From Micromonospora sp. NBC_01699 (lineage in GTDB: Bacteria > Actinomycetota > Actinomycetes > Mycobacteriales > Micromonosporaceae), in assembly GCF_036250065.1 (NCBI RefSeq), contig NZ_CP109199.1, positions 7,252,001 through 7,316,000 of the forward strand: a stretch of DNA of 64,000 bases, in the 5' to 3' direction. Positions 7,430-16,741 of this stretch are shown in pieces (position 1 is the first letter of the stretch; the number at the start of each line of letters is the position of its first letter). The notes beneath the pieces were generated by a model, which was not told where the DNA came from, searched no databases, and saw only the letters and a program-made list of their open reading frames with translations. The position numbers and the translations under genes were made by a program.

Positions 7430-10162
7430 GTGGCGCTCGTGCGGGTGTACTGCGGTCTGGCCTCAGCGGATCCGTCCGCTGGACCGGCTTCGGCCGGATC
7501 CACGCTGACGTCTGCTGTGGTTGACGACGCAGGCCGACTGCTCCACGTCGGCGAGATCGGCGACGACCCGGCTGGCTACGCCCAGCTCGGCGCGCTGCTC
7601 GTCGAACGTTCGAGCGGCATGAGCGGTGTGGCGATCGCCGCCGACAGCGACGACCACCTGGTCACCTCGCTGCTGAGCGCGGCCGGCCGACCCCTCGCGA
7701 TCGCCGACGACGACTCGGTCGACGACTTCGCCGAGCGGTTCGCCGACGACGAGTCGGTGGAGGAGATGGAGAGCTCGCCGGCCCAGCGGCGGGCGGTCGG
7801 ACTCGCCCGCGCGTTGCAGGCCGGCGCGCTCTCCGCGATGACCCTTCCGGCGCCCCGGGACCTGGCCGGCTACAAGCCCGTACTGGCGGCGCACGCCGCG
7901 CTGGCCAGTGGGCGTCACTCCGCCGCCGCGACCCTGCGCGAGGTGCTCCGCGAGCTGTACCCGGCCGCCCTGCGGGCGTACCCGGATCCGGCCGATCCGG
8001 TGCCGCTCGCGGTGCTCGACGCGCTGCCCGAGCCGGGCATGCTCGCCGGCACCGGCGAGCGGGGCCGGGACACCTCGGTCGCCGCCGACGCCATCGCCGC
8101 CCACCTCGCCGCGGACGGCATCGCCGACCCCGAGGAGATCTCCGAGGCGATCACCGCGCTCCAGGTGGCGATCGTCGAGACACCCCGCCGGGCCACGGTC
8201 AGCAACAAGGCGCTCACCTCGGCCGTCGCCGAGGCGGTGCGGCAGGCCGTCGCCGCGGTACGCGCCTGTGACGCGGGCTGTGACGCGCTGGTGGCGACGC
8301 TGGCGGCACGGGTCACCACACCCGCGCCGCTGTCCGGCCGCCGTACGGTGCGCCGCGCCACCGTGGGCGCCACCACGGGCGCCGGTGCCCACGGGACCGG
8401 CAGCCACGGCGTCGTCGGCAGCCACGGCGTCGGCAGCCAGGGGCCGGGCAACCACGGCGTACGGCCGGCGAACCACGAGCCGGTACCGGCGGTCGGCCGA
8501 CGCAGCCGGCCTCAACCAGCCCCCGGCGGCGGGATGCCGGTCACCCCGCAGCCGATGTCACCGCCTCCGGTCGCGCCCGCGCCGTTGACCCCGCCGCCGA
8601 GCGCCCCGCAGCCCCTCGCACCCGCGGCCGCCCTGCCCGGCCGGCAGCTCGCGCCGCCGGTGGCACAGCCGCAACGCGACCTGCCCCCACCGCCGCCCGC
8701 GAACCCGGCGGGACCGGCGCAGTGGCGGGAGTCGCCGGCCAACCGGCCGGTGTCCGCCCCGCCCCCGCCGCCGCCGGGCATCACGCCGATCGTGCCGGTG
8801 CAGCGCAGCAGCAGCGTGCCGCCGGTCGACGCGGGTGAGCCGTTCCGCGCCACCCTCACCACCGCAGCGATCAACAGCGCCCGCAGCGAGCGTCAGCGCC
8901 CGACGCCGATCGTGCCGCGGCCGAAGACCAAGGGCGAACCGGGTCTCGCCGCCACCGGTTTCGGCGCCACCGACCTCAATGTTCCGGTGCCGACTCCCCG
9001 GCCGGACGCGGTCACCGCGCCGCCGGGATCGCGGGCGAACTGGCCCCTGGTCGGCCCCGCCGAGGACCGTAACCAGCTGGAACTGGAGCAGCTCGACCGC
9101 GACCGGGCCGACCGCGAACGCGCCGAACGCGACCGGGCCGACCGGGAGCGGAACGAGCGCGCCGAGCGCGACCGGGCCGACCGGGAGCGGAATGAGCGCG
9201 CCGAACGCGACCGGAGCGACCGGGAGCGGGGCGAACGCGCCGAGCGCGACCGTCTGGACCGCGACCGGGCCGACCGGGAGCGGAACGAACGCGCCGAACA
9301 TGGCAGAGCCGAACGGGACCGGGCCGACCGGGACCGGGCCGAGCGCGACCGTCTGGACCGTGAGCGGGCCGGGCGGGACCTGGCTGCCGCCGCCGAGCCG
9401 GCGTACCAGTTCGACAAGCGTTCCCCGGCCGGTCTCGACCTGCCGGCGGCGGCCGGACCGGGCGACGGACGGGTGACCCCGCCGTGGCTCGCGGACGACC
9501 TGCCGCAGGAACCGCCGATGCTCCGGCTGGTCGAGCCACCGCCGCTGGCCGACCGTGCCCTGACCGACCGCGCCCTGCGCGACCACCAGCCCGGCCCAAC
9601 CGCCGACCAGCGTCTGGACGGCCCGCCGCTGCGCCTGGTGGAGCCCGAGGACCCGGACCGCGGTGGCCGGCTCATCACCCGGTCGGCCCGCCGCGCCGCC
9701 GAGCCGAGCGCTCCGCCGGTGGCGGCCGAGGGCGACGGCGACCTGCTGATCTTCGCGGCCGCTCGCTCGGCCTGGTTCACCGGACATCCGGAGGACGACG
9801 CACAGGTGGAGTGGGTCTCGACCGCCGACACCGGCTGGCGGGCGGCCGAGCAGGCGGCCAGGCCGCAGGTGGGCGACGAGACGCGGGCGGGTCTGCCGAA
9901 GCGGGTGCCGCAGGCGAACCTGGTTCCGGGCTCGCCGCTGCGGGACGAGCGGCCGCTGCGCATCGTGCGCGACGCGGCCCGGATCGCCGAGCACACCACC
10001 GGCTACTTCCGCGGCTGGCGCAGGGGTCAGGAAATCGGCGGCTTCGCGGTCGGCGGTCGCCCCGGACGCGAGGCCGCGGGTGGCTGGGACTTCACCCGCG
10101 ACGGCAACGAGCGGGACGACGATCGGGAGTACGAGTTCCGCTCCGCCGGTTACCGCTCCTGA
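7430..10162 (+). CDS. RNase H-like N-terminal protein with charged repeat and kinase-type C-terminal motif
   Basis: A 910-residue protein of uncertain function. The N-terminus (YCGLAS, LTSAVVDDAGRLLHVGEI, VAIAADSDDHLV) resembles the RNase H-like start of IS110-type transposases, and relatives are sometimes labelled transposase. There are no terminal repeats, no C-terminal transposase domain and a very long insert, so I do not regard it as mobile. A Pro-rich region (about 380-530) and an Arg/Asp/Glu repeat (about 555-652) follow. Residues 821-835 read GLPKRVPQANLVPGS, and the tail has GYFRGWRRGQ, a pattern shared with the nearby CvnA kinase. The GTG at 7430 is preceded by GGGAGGAGG. Confidence 0.7.
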   Translation: MALVRVYCGLASADPSAGPASAGSTLTSAVVDDAGRLLHVGEIGDDPAGYAQLGALLVERSSGMSGVAIAADSDDHLVTSLLSAAGRPLAIADDDSVDDFAERFADDESVEEMESSPAQRRAVGLARALQAGALSAMTLPAPRDLAGYKPVLAAHAALASGRHSAAATLREVLRELYPAALRAYPDPADPVPLAVLDALPEPGMLAGTGERGRDTSVAADAIAAHLAADGIADPEEISEAITALQVAIVETPRRATVSNKALTSAVAEAVRQAVAAVRACDAGCDALVATLAARVTTPAPLSGRRTVRRATVGATTGAGAHGTGSHGVVGSHGVGSQGPGNHGVRPANHEPVPAVGRRSRPQPAPGGGMPVTPQPMSPPPVAPAPLTPPPSAPQPLAPAAALPGRQLAPPVAQPQRDLPPPPPANPAGPAQWRESPANRPVSAPPPPPPGITPIVPVQRSSSVPPVDAGEPFRATLTTAAINSARSERQRPTPIVPRPKTKGEPGLAATGFGATDLNVPVPTPRPDAVTAPPGSRANWPLVGPAEDRNQLELEQLDRDRADRERAERDRADRERNERAERDRADRERNERAERDRSDRERGERAERDRLDRDRADRERNERAEHGRAERDRADRDRAERDRLDRERAGRDLAAAAEPAYQFDKRSPAGLDLPAAAGPGDGRVTPPWLADDLPQEPPMLRLVEPPPLADRALTDRALRDHQPGPTADQRLDGPPLRLVEPEDPDRGGRLITRSARRAAEPSAPPVAAEGDGDLLIFAAARSAWFTGHPEDDAQVEWVSTADTGWRAAEQAARPQVGDETRAGLPKRVPQANLVPGSPLRDERPLRIVRDAARIAEHTTGYFRGWRRGQEIGGFAVGGRPGREAAGGWDFTRDGNERDDDREYEFRSAGYRS
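9094..9385 (+). repeat. In-frame repeat encoding Arg/Asp/Glu-rich segment
   Basis: Degenerate tandem DNA repeats inside the 910-residue protein encode variants of DRADRERNERAER over almost 100 residues. The alternating acidic and basic residues would favour a long single helix or coiled coil. The repeats keep frame throughout, so they are protein repeats and not a CRISPR array. Confidence 0.8.
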
Positions 10163-10318
10163 CCACCGCCAATCCCATGCCCCTGTGACCGGGCCCACAT
10201 ACCGTCGAGTGTTCCTGGCCACACCATAAATATTTGACGGCAGGACTATCCGCTCGGCAACATACCGGCGGAACAGTAGGCGGGCCGGTGAGCATGCCGG
10301 CGTGAGAGGCGGCATCTG

Positions 10319-11536
10319 ATGGCGACACCGGCGATCGGTTCATCCGCCCTTACCCGTCGCGGCCTGCTCCTGGCCGGCACCTCCACGCTGTTCCTGGCCG
10401 CCTGCGGGCGCGGCGACGAGGACGATCGCAGCGGCCCCACCGGCAAGGGTCCACAGGACCTCGCCATCGGTGCCAGCCTGGAACTGACCGGCGCCGGCGC
10501 GGCACTGGGCGTCCTCCAGGAACGGGCACTGCGGATCACCCTCGAAACGTTGAACGAGGAAGGCGTACCGGTCGGCAACCTGCGCCGGAAGATCCGCCTG
10601 GTGGTGCAGGACAACGGCAGCAACCCGAAGACCGCGGCGGAGCAGGCGACCGAAATGGTCAACCGCGACCAGGTGCACGCGCTGGTCGGCGGCACCCTGG
10701 CCGAGACCTCGATGTCGATGATCGCTGTCGCGCAGGAGGCGCAGGTCCCGTTCATCTCCCTCGCCGCCGCCGACGAGATAGTGCTGCCGCTCCCCCAACG
10801 GACCTTCGTCTACAAGCTCACCCCCGACGCCAGCGACGTCGCCCGCCAACTGGCCCGCCTGATCAACTCACAGCGGCTGGAGAAGGTCACCCTGCTGGCC
10901 GCACCGGGCCTGCACGGAAACTCCGGCGTACGGGCCATGACGGGGGCGCTCGACACCGTCGGGGTGGGCCTGAACAAGACCGTACGGCTGCCGGCCACCG
11001 GTGCCGACTTCGCGTCCGCCGCGACCCGGGTGGCGAGCGGCAAGCCGGACGGGGTGACGATCTGGGCCACCGCCCCGAGTTCCGGCGCCGCCGCCCGCGC
11101 GCTGCGCGACGCCGGCTACCAGGGCCCGATCTTCTTCGACGCCGGCGCGGTCGCCGAGGAGACCCTCTCGACCGAGAACGCCGAGGCGGTCGAGGGGTCC
11201 TTCGTGGTCCACCCGATGGCGCTGAGCGGCTCCTCGCTGACCAACACCACCAGCGCCGGCCTGGCCCGGCGGGACTTCGTCTTCCGCTACATCCAGGAGC
11301 ACGGCTCGTTCAGCGGGTTCGCGCCGTACGCGTCGGACGCGGTGCACCTGATCACCGCCGCCGCCCGGCTCGCGAACAGCGTCGACCGGGGACGTCTGCG
11401 GGTGTACCTGGCCCGTCAGGTGACCGAGGGAATCGCCGGCTCGTACGCGTTCGCGCCGATCCGTCACGGCGGCATGGAGCCCGACTCGCTCGGCGTGTTC
11501 ACCGTCAGCCGTGGCGAGTGGACCCGGATCTCCTGA
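10319..11536 (+). CDS. Branched-chain amino-acid-type ABC substrate-binding lipoprotein
   Basis: A 405-residue periplasmic-binding-protein-6 (Leu/Ile/Val receptor-like) protein. The N-terminus has a twin-arginine-like RRGLLLAG followed by a lipobox FLAAC, with the lipid-anchored Cys near residue 22. The body has the family pattern (IGASLELTGAGAALG, VVQDNGSNPKTAAEQATEMV, VHALVGGTLAETS). No permease or ATPase lies beside it, so it may act as a ligand sensor more than as a transporter subunit. It sits between the RNase H-like gene and the convergent conservon, and ends at a strong bidirectional terminator. The ATG at 10319 follows a GAGAGGCGG-like ribosome site. Confidence 0.85.
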   Translation: MATPAIGSSALTRRGLLLAGTSTLFLAACGRGDEDDRSGPTGKGPQDLAIGASLELTGAGAALGVLQERALRITLETLNEEGVPVGNLRRKIRLVVQDNGSNPKTAAEQATEMVNRDQVHALVGGTLAETSMSMIAVAQEAQVPFISLAAADEIVLPLPQRTFVYKLTPDASDVARQLARLINSQRLEKVTLLAAPGLHGNSGVRAMTGALDTVGVGLNKTVRLPATGADFASAATRVASGKPDGVTIWATAPSSGAAARALRDAGYQGPIFFDAGAVAEETLSTENAEAVEGSFVVHPMALSGSSLTNTTSAGLARRDFVFRYIQEHGSFSGFAPYASDAVHLITAAARLANSVDRGRLRVYLARQVTEGIAGSYAFAPIRHGGMEPDSLGVFTVSRGEWTRIS

Positions 11537-11594
11537 CCCGGCCCGACCCCGAGCGCTCGGTGGTCATTCAGCCCGCCCTATTCCGTACGCACGT

Positions 11595-11634
11595 CGACCG
11601 CCCGACCGGGATGGAACTCCCGGTCGGGCGGTCG
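11595..11634. terminator. Strong bidirectional hairpin between binding-protein gene and cvnD
   Basis: A perfect 17-bp inverted repeat (arms 11595-11611 and 11618-11634, loop TGGAAC) lies between two convergent genes. There is no U-tract, as is usual in high-GC actinomycetes. It should stop transcription from both sides. Confidence 0.85.
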
Positions 11635-11649
11635 GTACGTCAACTCGCG

Positions 11650-12258
11650 TCAGGCGGGCGCGACAGCGCGTGACCTGCGCATGGTGAGCACGTACTCCAC
11701 CAGCGAGATCAGCACGTGCTTGGTCGACTCGCGGTTACGCGCGTCGCAAGCCACCACCGGGACGTCACTCGAAATGGCGAGCGCGTCCCGCACGTCCTGC
11801 GGGTCGTGGTACTGCATACCGTCGAAGCAGTTGATGGCCACCAGGTACGGCAGCCGCCGGTGCTCGAAGAAGTCGATCGCCGCGAAGCAGTCGGCCAATC
11901 GACGGGTGTCCACCAACACCACGGCCCCGATCGCTCCCCGTACCAGTTCGTCCCACATGAACCAGAAACGTGTCTGGCCCGGGGTGCCGAACAGGTAGAG
12001 GATCAGATCCCGGTCGATCGAGATCCGACCGAAGTCCATGGCGACCGTGGTGGTCGTCTTTCCCGGCACCTGTCGCGTGTCATCGACGCCGACGCCGGCG
12101 GACGTCATGATCGCCTCAGTGGTCAACGGCGTGATCTCCGAGACCGAGCCGACCAGCGTCGTCTTGCCGACGCCAAACCCACCGGCGATGACGATCTTCG
12201 CCGATGTCACGCGCCCGGGCATCGGGCGGTGCGACATGTCAGAGCCTGCGAAGTCCAC
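11650..12258 (-). CDS. cvnD: Conservon small GTPase-like ATP/GTP-binding protein (CvnD)
   Basis: A 202-residue Ras/MglA-like P-loop protein: GGFGVGKTT (G1), the segment MDFGRISI followed by LYLFGTPGQ (G3 region) and a late VVACDARNRES. It is the last gene of a conservon, the actinomycete module in which a sensor kinase-like protein, a roadblock protein, a DUF742 protein and a GTPase form a membrane-associated complex resembling a eukaryotic G-protein system. I prefer the GTG at 12258 (overlapping cvnC by 20 nt, with GGAGAGGG upstream). The ATG at 12237 would give a product 7 residues shorter. Confidence 0.92.
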   Translation of the reverse strand: MDFAGSDMSHRPMPGRVTSAKIVIAGGFGVGKTTLVGSVSEITPLTTEAIMTSAGVGVDDTRQVPGKTTTTVAMDFGRISIDRDLILYLFGTPGQTRFWFMWDELVRGAIGAVVLVDTRRLADCFAAIDFFEHRRLPYLVAINCFDGMQYHDPQDVRDALAISSDVPVVACDARNRESTKHVLISLVEYVLTMRRSRAVAPA

Positions 12259-12619
12259 TCAGCACCCTCTCCAGCAGTTCAGTGCCCACCGCGTCGTTAG
12301 AGTCGTCCAGGATTGTCGGTTCATGCACCGCGACCAGGCCTTCGGCGGCCATGTCAGCGATGAGGACCCGGGCCACTCCGAGCGGTAGCTGCATCCGCGC
12401 CGCGATTTCCGCGAGCGACTGCAACTGACCGTCACACAGCGCGGCGATGTATTGGTGCTCCCGACCCTGGCCGCCGTTGCCGTTACCGGCTGTCCGGCCG
12501 CGCACCGTCGTCTCGACCAGTGCCTCCAGGGCGATGTTGAGCCTCGGCCGGGTCCGTCCACGGGTGACGGCATATGGCCTGACCAACGCGCCAGTTGGCT
12601 CGTCGCGTTCAGCCATCAT
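12239..12619 (-). CDS. cvnC: Conservon DUF742 protein (CvnC)
   Basis: A 126-residue DUF742 protein with the family start (LVRPYAVTRGRTRP) and a winged-helix-like region (SLAEIAARMQLPLGVARVLIADMAAEGLV). It is the third conservon component and is thought to take part in the kinase-roadblock-GTPase assembly. ATG codons at 12619 and 12616 are both possible starts. A 108-nt space separates it from cvnB, while it overlaps cvnD. Confidence 0.93.
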   Translation of the reverse strand: MMAERDEPTGALVRPYAVTRGRTRPRLNIALEALVETTVRGRTAGNGNGGQGREHQYIAALCDGQLQSLAEIAARMQLPLGVARVLIADMAAEGLVAVHEPTILDDSNDAVGTELLERVLSGLRRL

Positions 12620-12727
12620 CGCCGTTCACCCCCTTCTCGCCCCGTCCGTGACCCGAGCCCCTGGAACTCGTCGTCCTTCTTTCGTTGCCGTCGCACCCGT
12701 TGACCGGGTGGCCGACCGGCGGCACTC

Positions 12728-13132
12728 CTAGCCCAGCATCCCCGCCGCGGCGCGCGGCGCGGGCGTGAGCGCGTCTCCCACCCGGTCGACGAGCAGTGCC
12801 ATTTCGTAACCGACCTGTCCCACGTCGCTGTTGCGAGCGGCGAGCACCGCGAACGACGAACCGTCCGAGATGGACATGAGGAACAGGAAGCCATTGTCCA
12901 TCTCGACCACGGTTTGCAAAACCGCGCCACCCTCGAAACAGCGTGCCGCGCCCTGGGTGAGGCTGACCAGTCCGGACGCGATGGCGGCGAGCTGGTCGGC
13001 CCGGTCACGCGGAAGGTCCCGTGACGACGCGAGGAGCAGACCGTCCGCGGAGACCGCGATCGCGTGTGCGACGCCCGGCACCCGGTCGGCGAAGTTGGCA
13101 AGCAGCCAACCGAGATCCTGCGTAGATGTCAT
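12728..13132 (-). CDS. cvnB: Roadblock/LC7 domain protein (CvnB)
   Basis: A 134-residue single-domain roadblock/LC7 protein: [31 protein letters not shown], then [15 protein letters not shown] and [21 protein letters not shown]. Such proteins act as regulators or activators of partner GTPases, here probably CvnD. It overlaps the cvnA stop by 4 nt (ATGA), so it is translated together with the kinase. Confidence 0.94.
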   Translation of the reverse strand: MTSTQDLGWLLANFADRVPGVAHAIAVSADGLLLASSRDLPRDRADQLAAIASGLVSLTQGAARCFEGGAVLQTVVEMDNGFLFLMSISDGSSFAVLAARNSDVGQVGYEMALLVDRVGDALTPAPRAAAGMLG

Positions 13133-16100
13133 GCTTCATGCTCCTTCTGACCGCTCCCGGCCGCGGGGCCTAAGCCGGCCTGCGGGGATTGCTGACCTCC
13201 CGGAGTCCCTTCCGGGTTGGTCGACGGGTCTTCCGAGGGGTTGGTACGGCCGCGCTGTACTCCACGGTGGTACGCGGACAGCAGGCCGCGTACCGCCTCC
13301 GGGGTCCGGCGTTGCACCGAGACGCTCGGCTTCTCCACCCCGCCGGGTACCAACTGTGCCATCGGCACCCGCTTGGGCAGACCCTTCTGCGTGGTCTCGG
13401 CGACCGGCACGTCGGTGGCCGCGGATGCGGCACGCCACCCGTCGTCGGCGGCCGTCTGCCAGCCGCCCACGGACGAGCCTGCCGGCCGGCTGGCGCCGTT
13501 GCCGTAGCCAACCGGTGCCGTCGTCGTCTCCGCCGGCCCCATCCCCCGGCCCAACCCGGCGGAAACCGCCGGAGCCGCCATAGCGGGGCTGGTAGGGGTG
13601 TTGACGGAACCGTTCTGGGTCGTGCTCCGGGCGGCGTCGGCGGTGACGTACTGGCCGTTGCCCGCAGTGGCGTCGTCGGCGGTCTCGTCGTTGACCTCGC
13701 GCCGGGTACGGAACCAGGCGGACTCCAGCTCACGGAAGATCGGCAGTTCCATGGTCTCGTCGGCGAACCTCGGCCGGGCCTCGACCGCCGCCGCCGAGGG
13801 CACCGTGATCGGCGGCTCGACCGACGAACGGGCGATCCGGGGCAGTTCGGCCGTCATGTCCAGCGCCGCCGCGAGCCGTTCCGGAACAGAGGGTGCGGGC
13901 ACTTCCCGGTCGGCCGCGCTGACCGGCGGCCAAGCCGGCGGGGCACCCGCCGCCGTCGCGGGGGGCGTCGACACCGGCGGAGCGGACGGGGTGGACGCCG
14001 GCGGCAGGACCGGCGGCGTCAGCCCGGCGTTCGCCGGTCGGGCTTCCGGGGTGGTCGGGAGCTGCCGGGGGATGTTCGGTGCGGGCGTGCCCGTCGGTTC
14101 CGCGTCGTTGCTCGACTCGGTCGCCCGGCGTTGCGGCAGCGGGTCGACGCCGTGCCCGTTGGACGGACGCGGGCTGAACCCGTCGCTGCTGCCGTTGCTG
14201 CCGGCCTTCGCACCGGTGAGGTCGGACCAGGCCGGCATGCCGCGCCCGGCGCCGTTGCCACGGCTGGCTCCGTTACCGAACCCGCCGCCGTTGCTGCCCA
14301 GACCGGAACCGTTGCCGAGACCGCCGTTGCCGAGGCCGCCACCGCCGTTGCCGAGACCGCCACCGCCGTTGCCGAGGCCGCCGCTGTTGAACGCGGCCGG
14401 CTCGAACGGGCGACCGGTCGACCCGAGGTCGCGCTCCGGGGTCCGCTGGACCGGCGGGACCTGGCCGCTCTCCAGGGCCAGCGGGGGGCCGAAGCTGGGC
14501 CGCTGGTTCGGCGGCTGCTGCGCCGGGGTGGTGTAACCACCGGACTGCTGGGCCCGGCCGGAGAGCGCTCGCGGCACGAGCACCGAGGTCGGCATGGTGA
14601 CATCGGCCACCGTGCCCCGGTCGGAGCCGGGTCGCAGCTCGACCTTGACCCCGTGCCGGGCGGCCAGTCGGGCGACCACCACCAGGCCCATCATCCGGGA
14701 GACCGCGACGTCCACCTGGGGTGGCGTGGCGAGTCGCTCGTTGAGGTCGTAGAGCTGGTCGGCGGTGATGCCGATGCCCCGGTCCTCGACGTAGAGCGAC
14801 GCACGGTCACCGACCCGCCGGGCCTCGACCATGACCTGCGAGTCGGGCGGCGAGAAGGCGGTGGCGTTGTCGAAGAGCTCGGCGACCAGGTGGACCAGGT
14901 CGTTGACGGCGTGCGCGGCCACCTCGATGTCGCGGTCGACCACCCCGAACTCGATCCGGGTGTAGTGCTCGACCTCGGACTGGGCGGCCCGCAGCACGTC
15001 GATCAGAGCGGCCGGCTCACGCTGCACCCGGGTGGAGTCCGCGCCGGCGAGCACCAGCAGGTTCTCGTCGTTACGACGCATCCGGGTGGCCAGGTGGTCG
15101 AGCTGGAACAGCTCGGCCAACCGGTCCGGGTCCTCCTCGCCGCGCTCCAACCGGTCCAGGTGACCGATCAGCCGGTCGACCAGAATCTGCGAACGACGGG
15201 CCAGGTTGACGAACATCGTCGCGACGGACGAACGGAGCGCGGCCTGCTCGGCCGCGGTCCGGACCGCTTCGAGGTGGACCGCGTTGAATGCCTCGGTGAC
15301 CTGCCCGAACTCGTCCTTGCCGCGTACCGGCAGGGGTTCGGCGATCTGGTTGGCGAGCTGCACCGGCGACATCTGGGCCGACAGCGCCGGGTCACGCAGT
15401 CGGGCGACCGCCTGGGGCAGGCCGTACTGGGCGATCGAGAGCGCGCCGTGGCGCAGCTCGCGCAGCGACCGGGCCATCGAGCGGGCCACGATCCAGGCGA
15501 ACAGGATGGCCAACAGCAGCGTGGCGAGCAGCAGCGTGGTCTCGACGAAGACCTGCCGGCGTACGTCGTCGCGGATTGCGGTCGCCCGGTTGACCGCGTC
15601 ACTGTCGAGCCGGGCCTCGACCGTACGGATCAGCTTCGCGTTGCCGATCATCGCCGCGTCCCACTTGTCCGCGTCGAACGGGGCGTCCGCCATGCTGTCG
15701 TTGGTCTTGCCCCGGATGTAGCCGCTGTAGTTGTCGGCCTCGCGCTGGTCGGAACCGGCCACCGTCTGCTCGTAGAACTCCGCCTCGGACCGGGTGGCGA
15801 CCGACTGGAAGGACTGGAGTGCCTGCTGCTGACCGGTCTCGGTGGCGATGTAGTCGGTGCGCAGCACCGGGGTCAGCTCGTTCTGGATCAGGGCGCGGTG
15901 TACCACGACCCGGCGTACGGAGAGGAACTCCTTGGCGCGCGACGTCGCGGTGGCGGCCCGCATCCGCTCGCTCAGCGCACTGTCGCCGGCGAGCTGGGAG
16001 GCCGAGTCGCGGATGTCGAGCAGGTCGCTGATCAGGCCCTCGTACGACTGCGAGGCGTCGGTGAGCTTCAGCTTGGCGTTGACCACCTGGCTCCGGGTGG

Positions 16101-16548
16101 CCGGCAGGTCGGCCAGGCTCCGGTCGATCCGGGTGAGCAGACCGGTGAAGTTGGCCGGCAGGTCGTTCAGCTCGGCGCGCTGCTCGGAGTACGGGCCCTT
16201 GGCCTGGTCGATCCGGGGGTGCACCTTGCCGTACGCGTCCTGGTACTTCTCCTTCGCCTCCTGGTTCGGCGAGCCGAGCAGCAGTACGGCGGCGGCCCGC
16301 TCGTCCTGGAGGCCGTCGACGAGTTCGCCGGATGCCTGGGCCAGGTTGGCGAGGGTGCGGGCGCGTTCCGCGTTGTTGTAGGTCTGAAGGTGGTCGATGA
16401 GCCCGGTGGTGCCGACCACGATGGTGGCGAGGGTCGGCACGATCATGATGATGCCGAGCTTGGACCAGATCGGCATGTCACGGAGCCGGCCCATTGGCCG
16501 GCGGAGACGCGACAGGAAAGAGTTCGCCGTGTTCGGCCGCTTGCTCAC
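13129..16548 (-). CDS. cvnA: Nitrate/sulfonate-sensing histidine kinase of a conservon (CvnA)
   Basis: An 1139-residue sensor. A first membrane helix (about 30-52), an extracellular NIT-type sensing region, a second helix (about 334-356) and a HAMP-like segment come first. Next are the phospho-acceptor region with [13 protein letters not shown] (His near 484), an N box with [13 protein letters not shown] (about 555-567), and DRGIGI (about 589). The rest is low-complexity: Gly/Asn repeats (about 718-759), Pro-rich stretches, then [15 protein letters not shown] (1056-1070) and YHRGVQRGR. The GTG at 16548 has a strong AGGGAGGGCGG site upstream; an ATG-type start at 16599 lacks one. Confidence 0.93.
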   Translation of the reverse strand: MSKRPNTANSFLSRLRRPMGRLRDMPIWSKLGIIMIVPTLATIVVGTTGLIDHLQTYNNAERARTLANLAQASGELVDGLQDERAAAVLLLGSPNQEAKEKYQDAYGKVHPRIDQAKGPYSEQRAELNDLPANFTGLLTRIDRSLADLPATRSQVVNAKLKLTDASQSYEGLISDLLDIRDSASQLAGDSALSERMRAATATSRAKEFLSVRRVVVHRALIQNELTPVLRTDYIATETGQQQALQSFQSVATRSEAEFYEQTVAGSDQREADNYSGYIRGKTNDSMADAPFDADKWDAAMIGNAKLIRTVEARLDSDAVNRATAIRDDVRRQVFVETTLLLATLLLAILFAWIVARSMARSLRELRHGALSIAQYGLPQAVARLRDPALSAQMSPVQLANQIAEPLPVRGKDEFGQVTEAFNAVHLEAVRTAAEQAALRSSVATMFVNLARRSQILVDRLIGHLDRLERGEEDPDRLAELFQLDHLATRMRRNDENLLVLAGADSTRVQREPAALIDVLRAAQSEVEHYTRIEFGVVDRDIEVAAHAVNDLVHLVAELFDNATAFSPPDSQVMVEARRVGDRASLYVEDRGIGITADQLYDLNERLATPPQVDVAVSRMMGLVVVARLAARHGVKVELRPGSDRGTVADVTMPTSVLVPRALSGRAQQSGGYTTPAQQPPNQRPSFGPPLALESGQVPPVQRTPERDLGSTGRPFEPAAFNSGGLGNGGGGLGNGGGGLGNGGLGNGSGLGSNGGGFGNGASRGNGAGRGMPAWSDLTGAKAGSNGSSDGFSPRPSNGHGVDPLPQRRATESSNDAEPTGTPAPNIPRQLPTTPEARPANAGLTPPVLPPASTPSAPPVSTPPATAAGAPPAWPPVSAADREVPAPSVPERLAAALDMTAELPRIARSSVEPPITVPSAAAVEARPRFADETMELPIFRELESAWFRTRREVNDETADDATAGNGQYVTADAARSTTQNGSVNTPTSPAMAAPAVSAGLGRGMGPAETTTAPVGYGNGASRPAGSSVGGWQTAADDGWRAASAATDVPVAETTQKGLPKRVPMAQLVPGGVEKPSVSVQRRTPEAVRGLLSAYHRGVQRGRTNPSEDPSTNPEGTPGGQQSPQAGLGPAAGSGQKEHEA
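14272..14395 (-). repeat. In-frame Gly/Asn/Leu repeat in cvnA
   Basis: Tandem DNA repeats encode GGLGNGGG-like units over about 40 residues in the disordered part of CvnA. They keep reading frame and probably form a flexible linker between the ATPase domain and the conserved C-terminal motif. Confidence 0.75.
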
Positions 16549-16602
16549 GTCACCGCCCTCCCTTTTCGGCTCCCGCGCGTCGCAGCGGGCACCGCCCATC
16601 GA

Positions 16603-16620
16603 CCGACCCGGCCGGGTCGG
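16603..16620. repeat. Perfect 18-bp palindrome upstream of cvnA
   Basis: CCGACCCGGCCGGGTCGG reads the same on both strands. It lies about 55 nt before the cvnA start in the region between divergent genes. It could be an operator or a leader hairpin for cvnA. Confidence 0.5.
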
Positions 16621-16741
16621 ACCTCCGAGATTCCATCACGACACAAGTCAAAGAGAAAGCCCAGGTTGTCCGTCGCCGACGGTGTGATGGGATGTTCATG
16701 CAATTTGCTAGCAATCCGTCTGCTGGGAGTAACTCAAAGTA

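Noticed and set aside
9094-9385. CRISPR-like repeats
   Set aside because: Repeats are degenerate, contiguous, in frame and encode a charged protein segment.
7430-10162. Insertion sequence or transposon
   Set aside because: The N-terminus resembles IS110-type transposases, but there are no flanking repeats or target duplications, and the protein has unrelated long regions and a kinase-type tail.
16546-16599. Longer start for cvnA at 16599
   Set aside because: The GTG at 16548 has a strong ribosome site and gives the normal basic lead before the first membrane helix.
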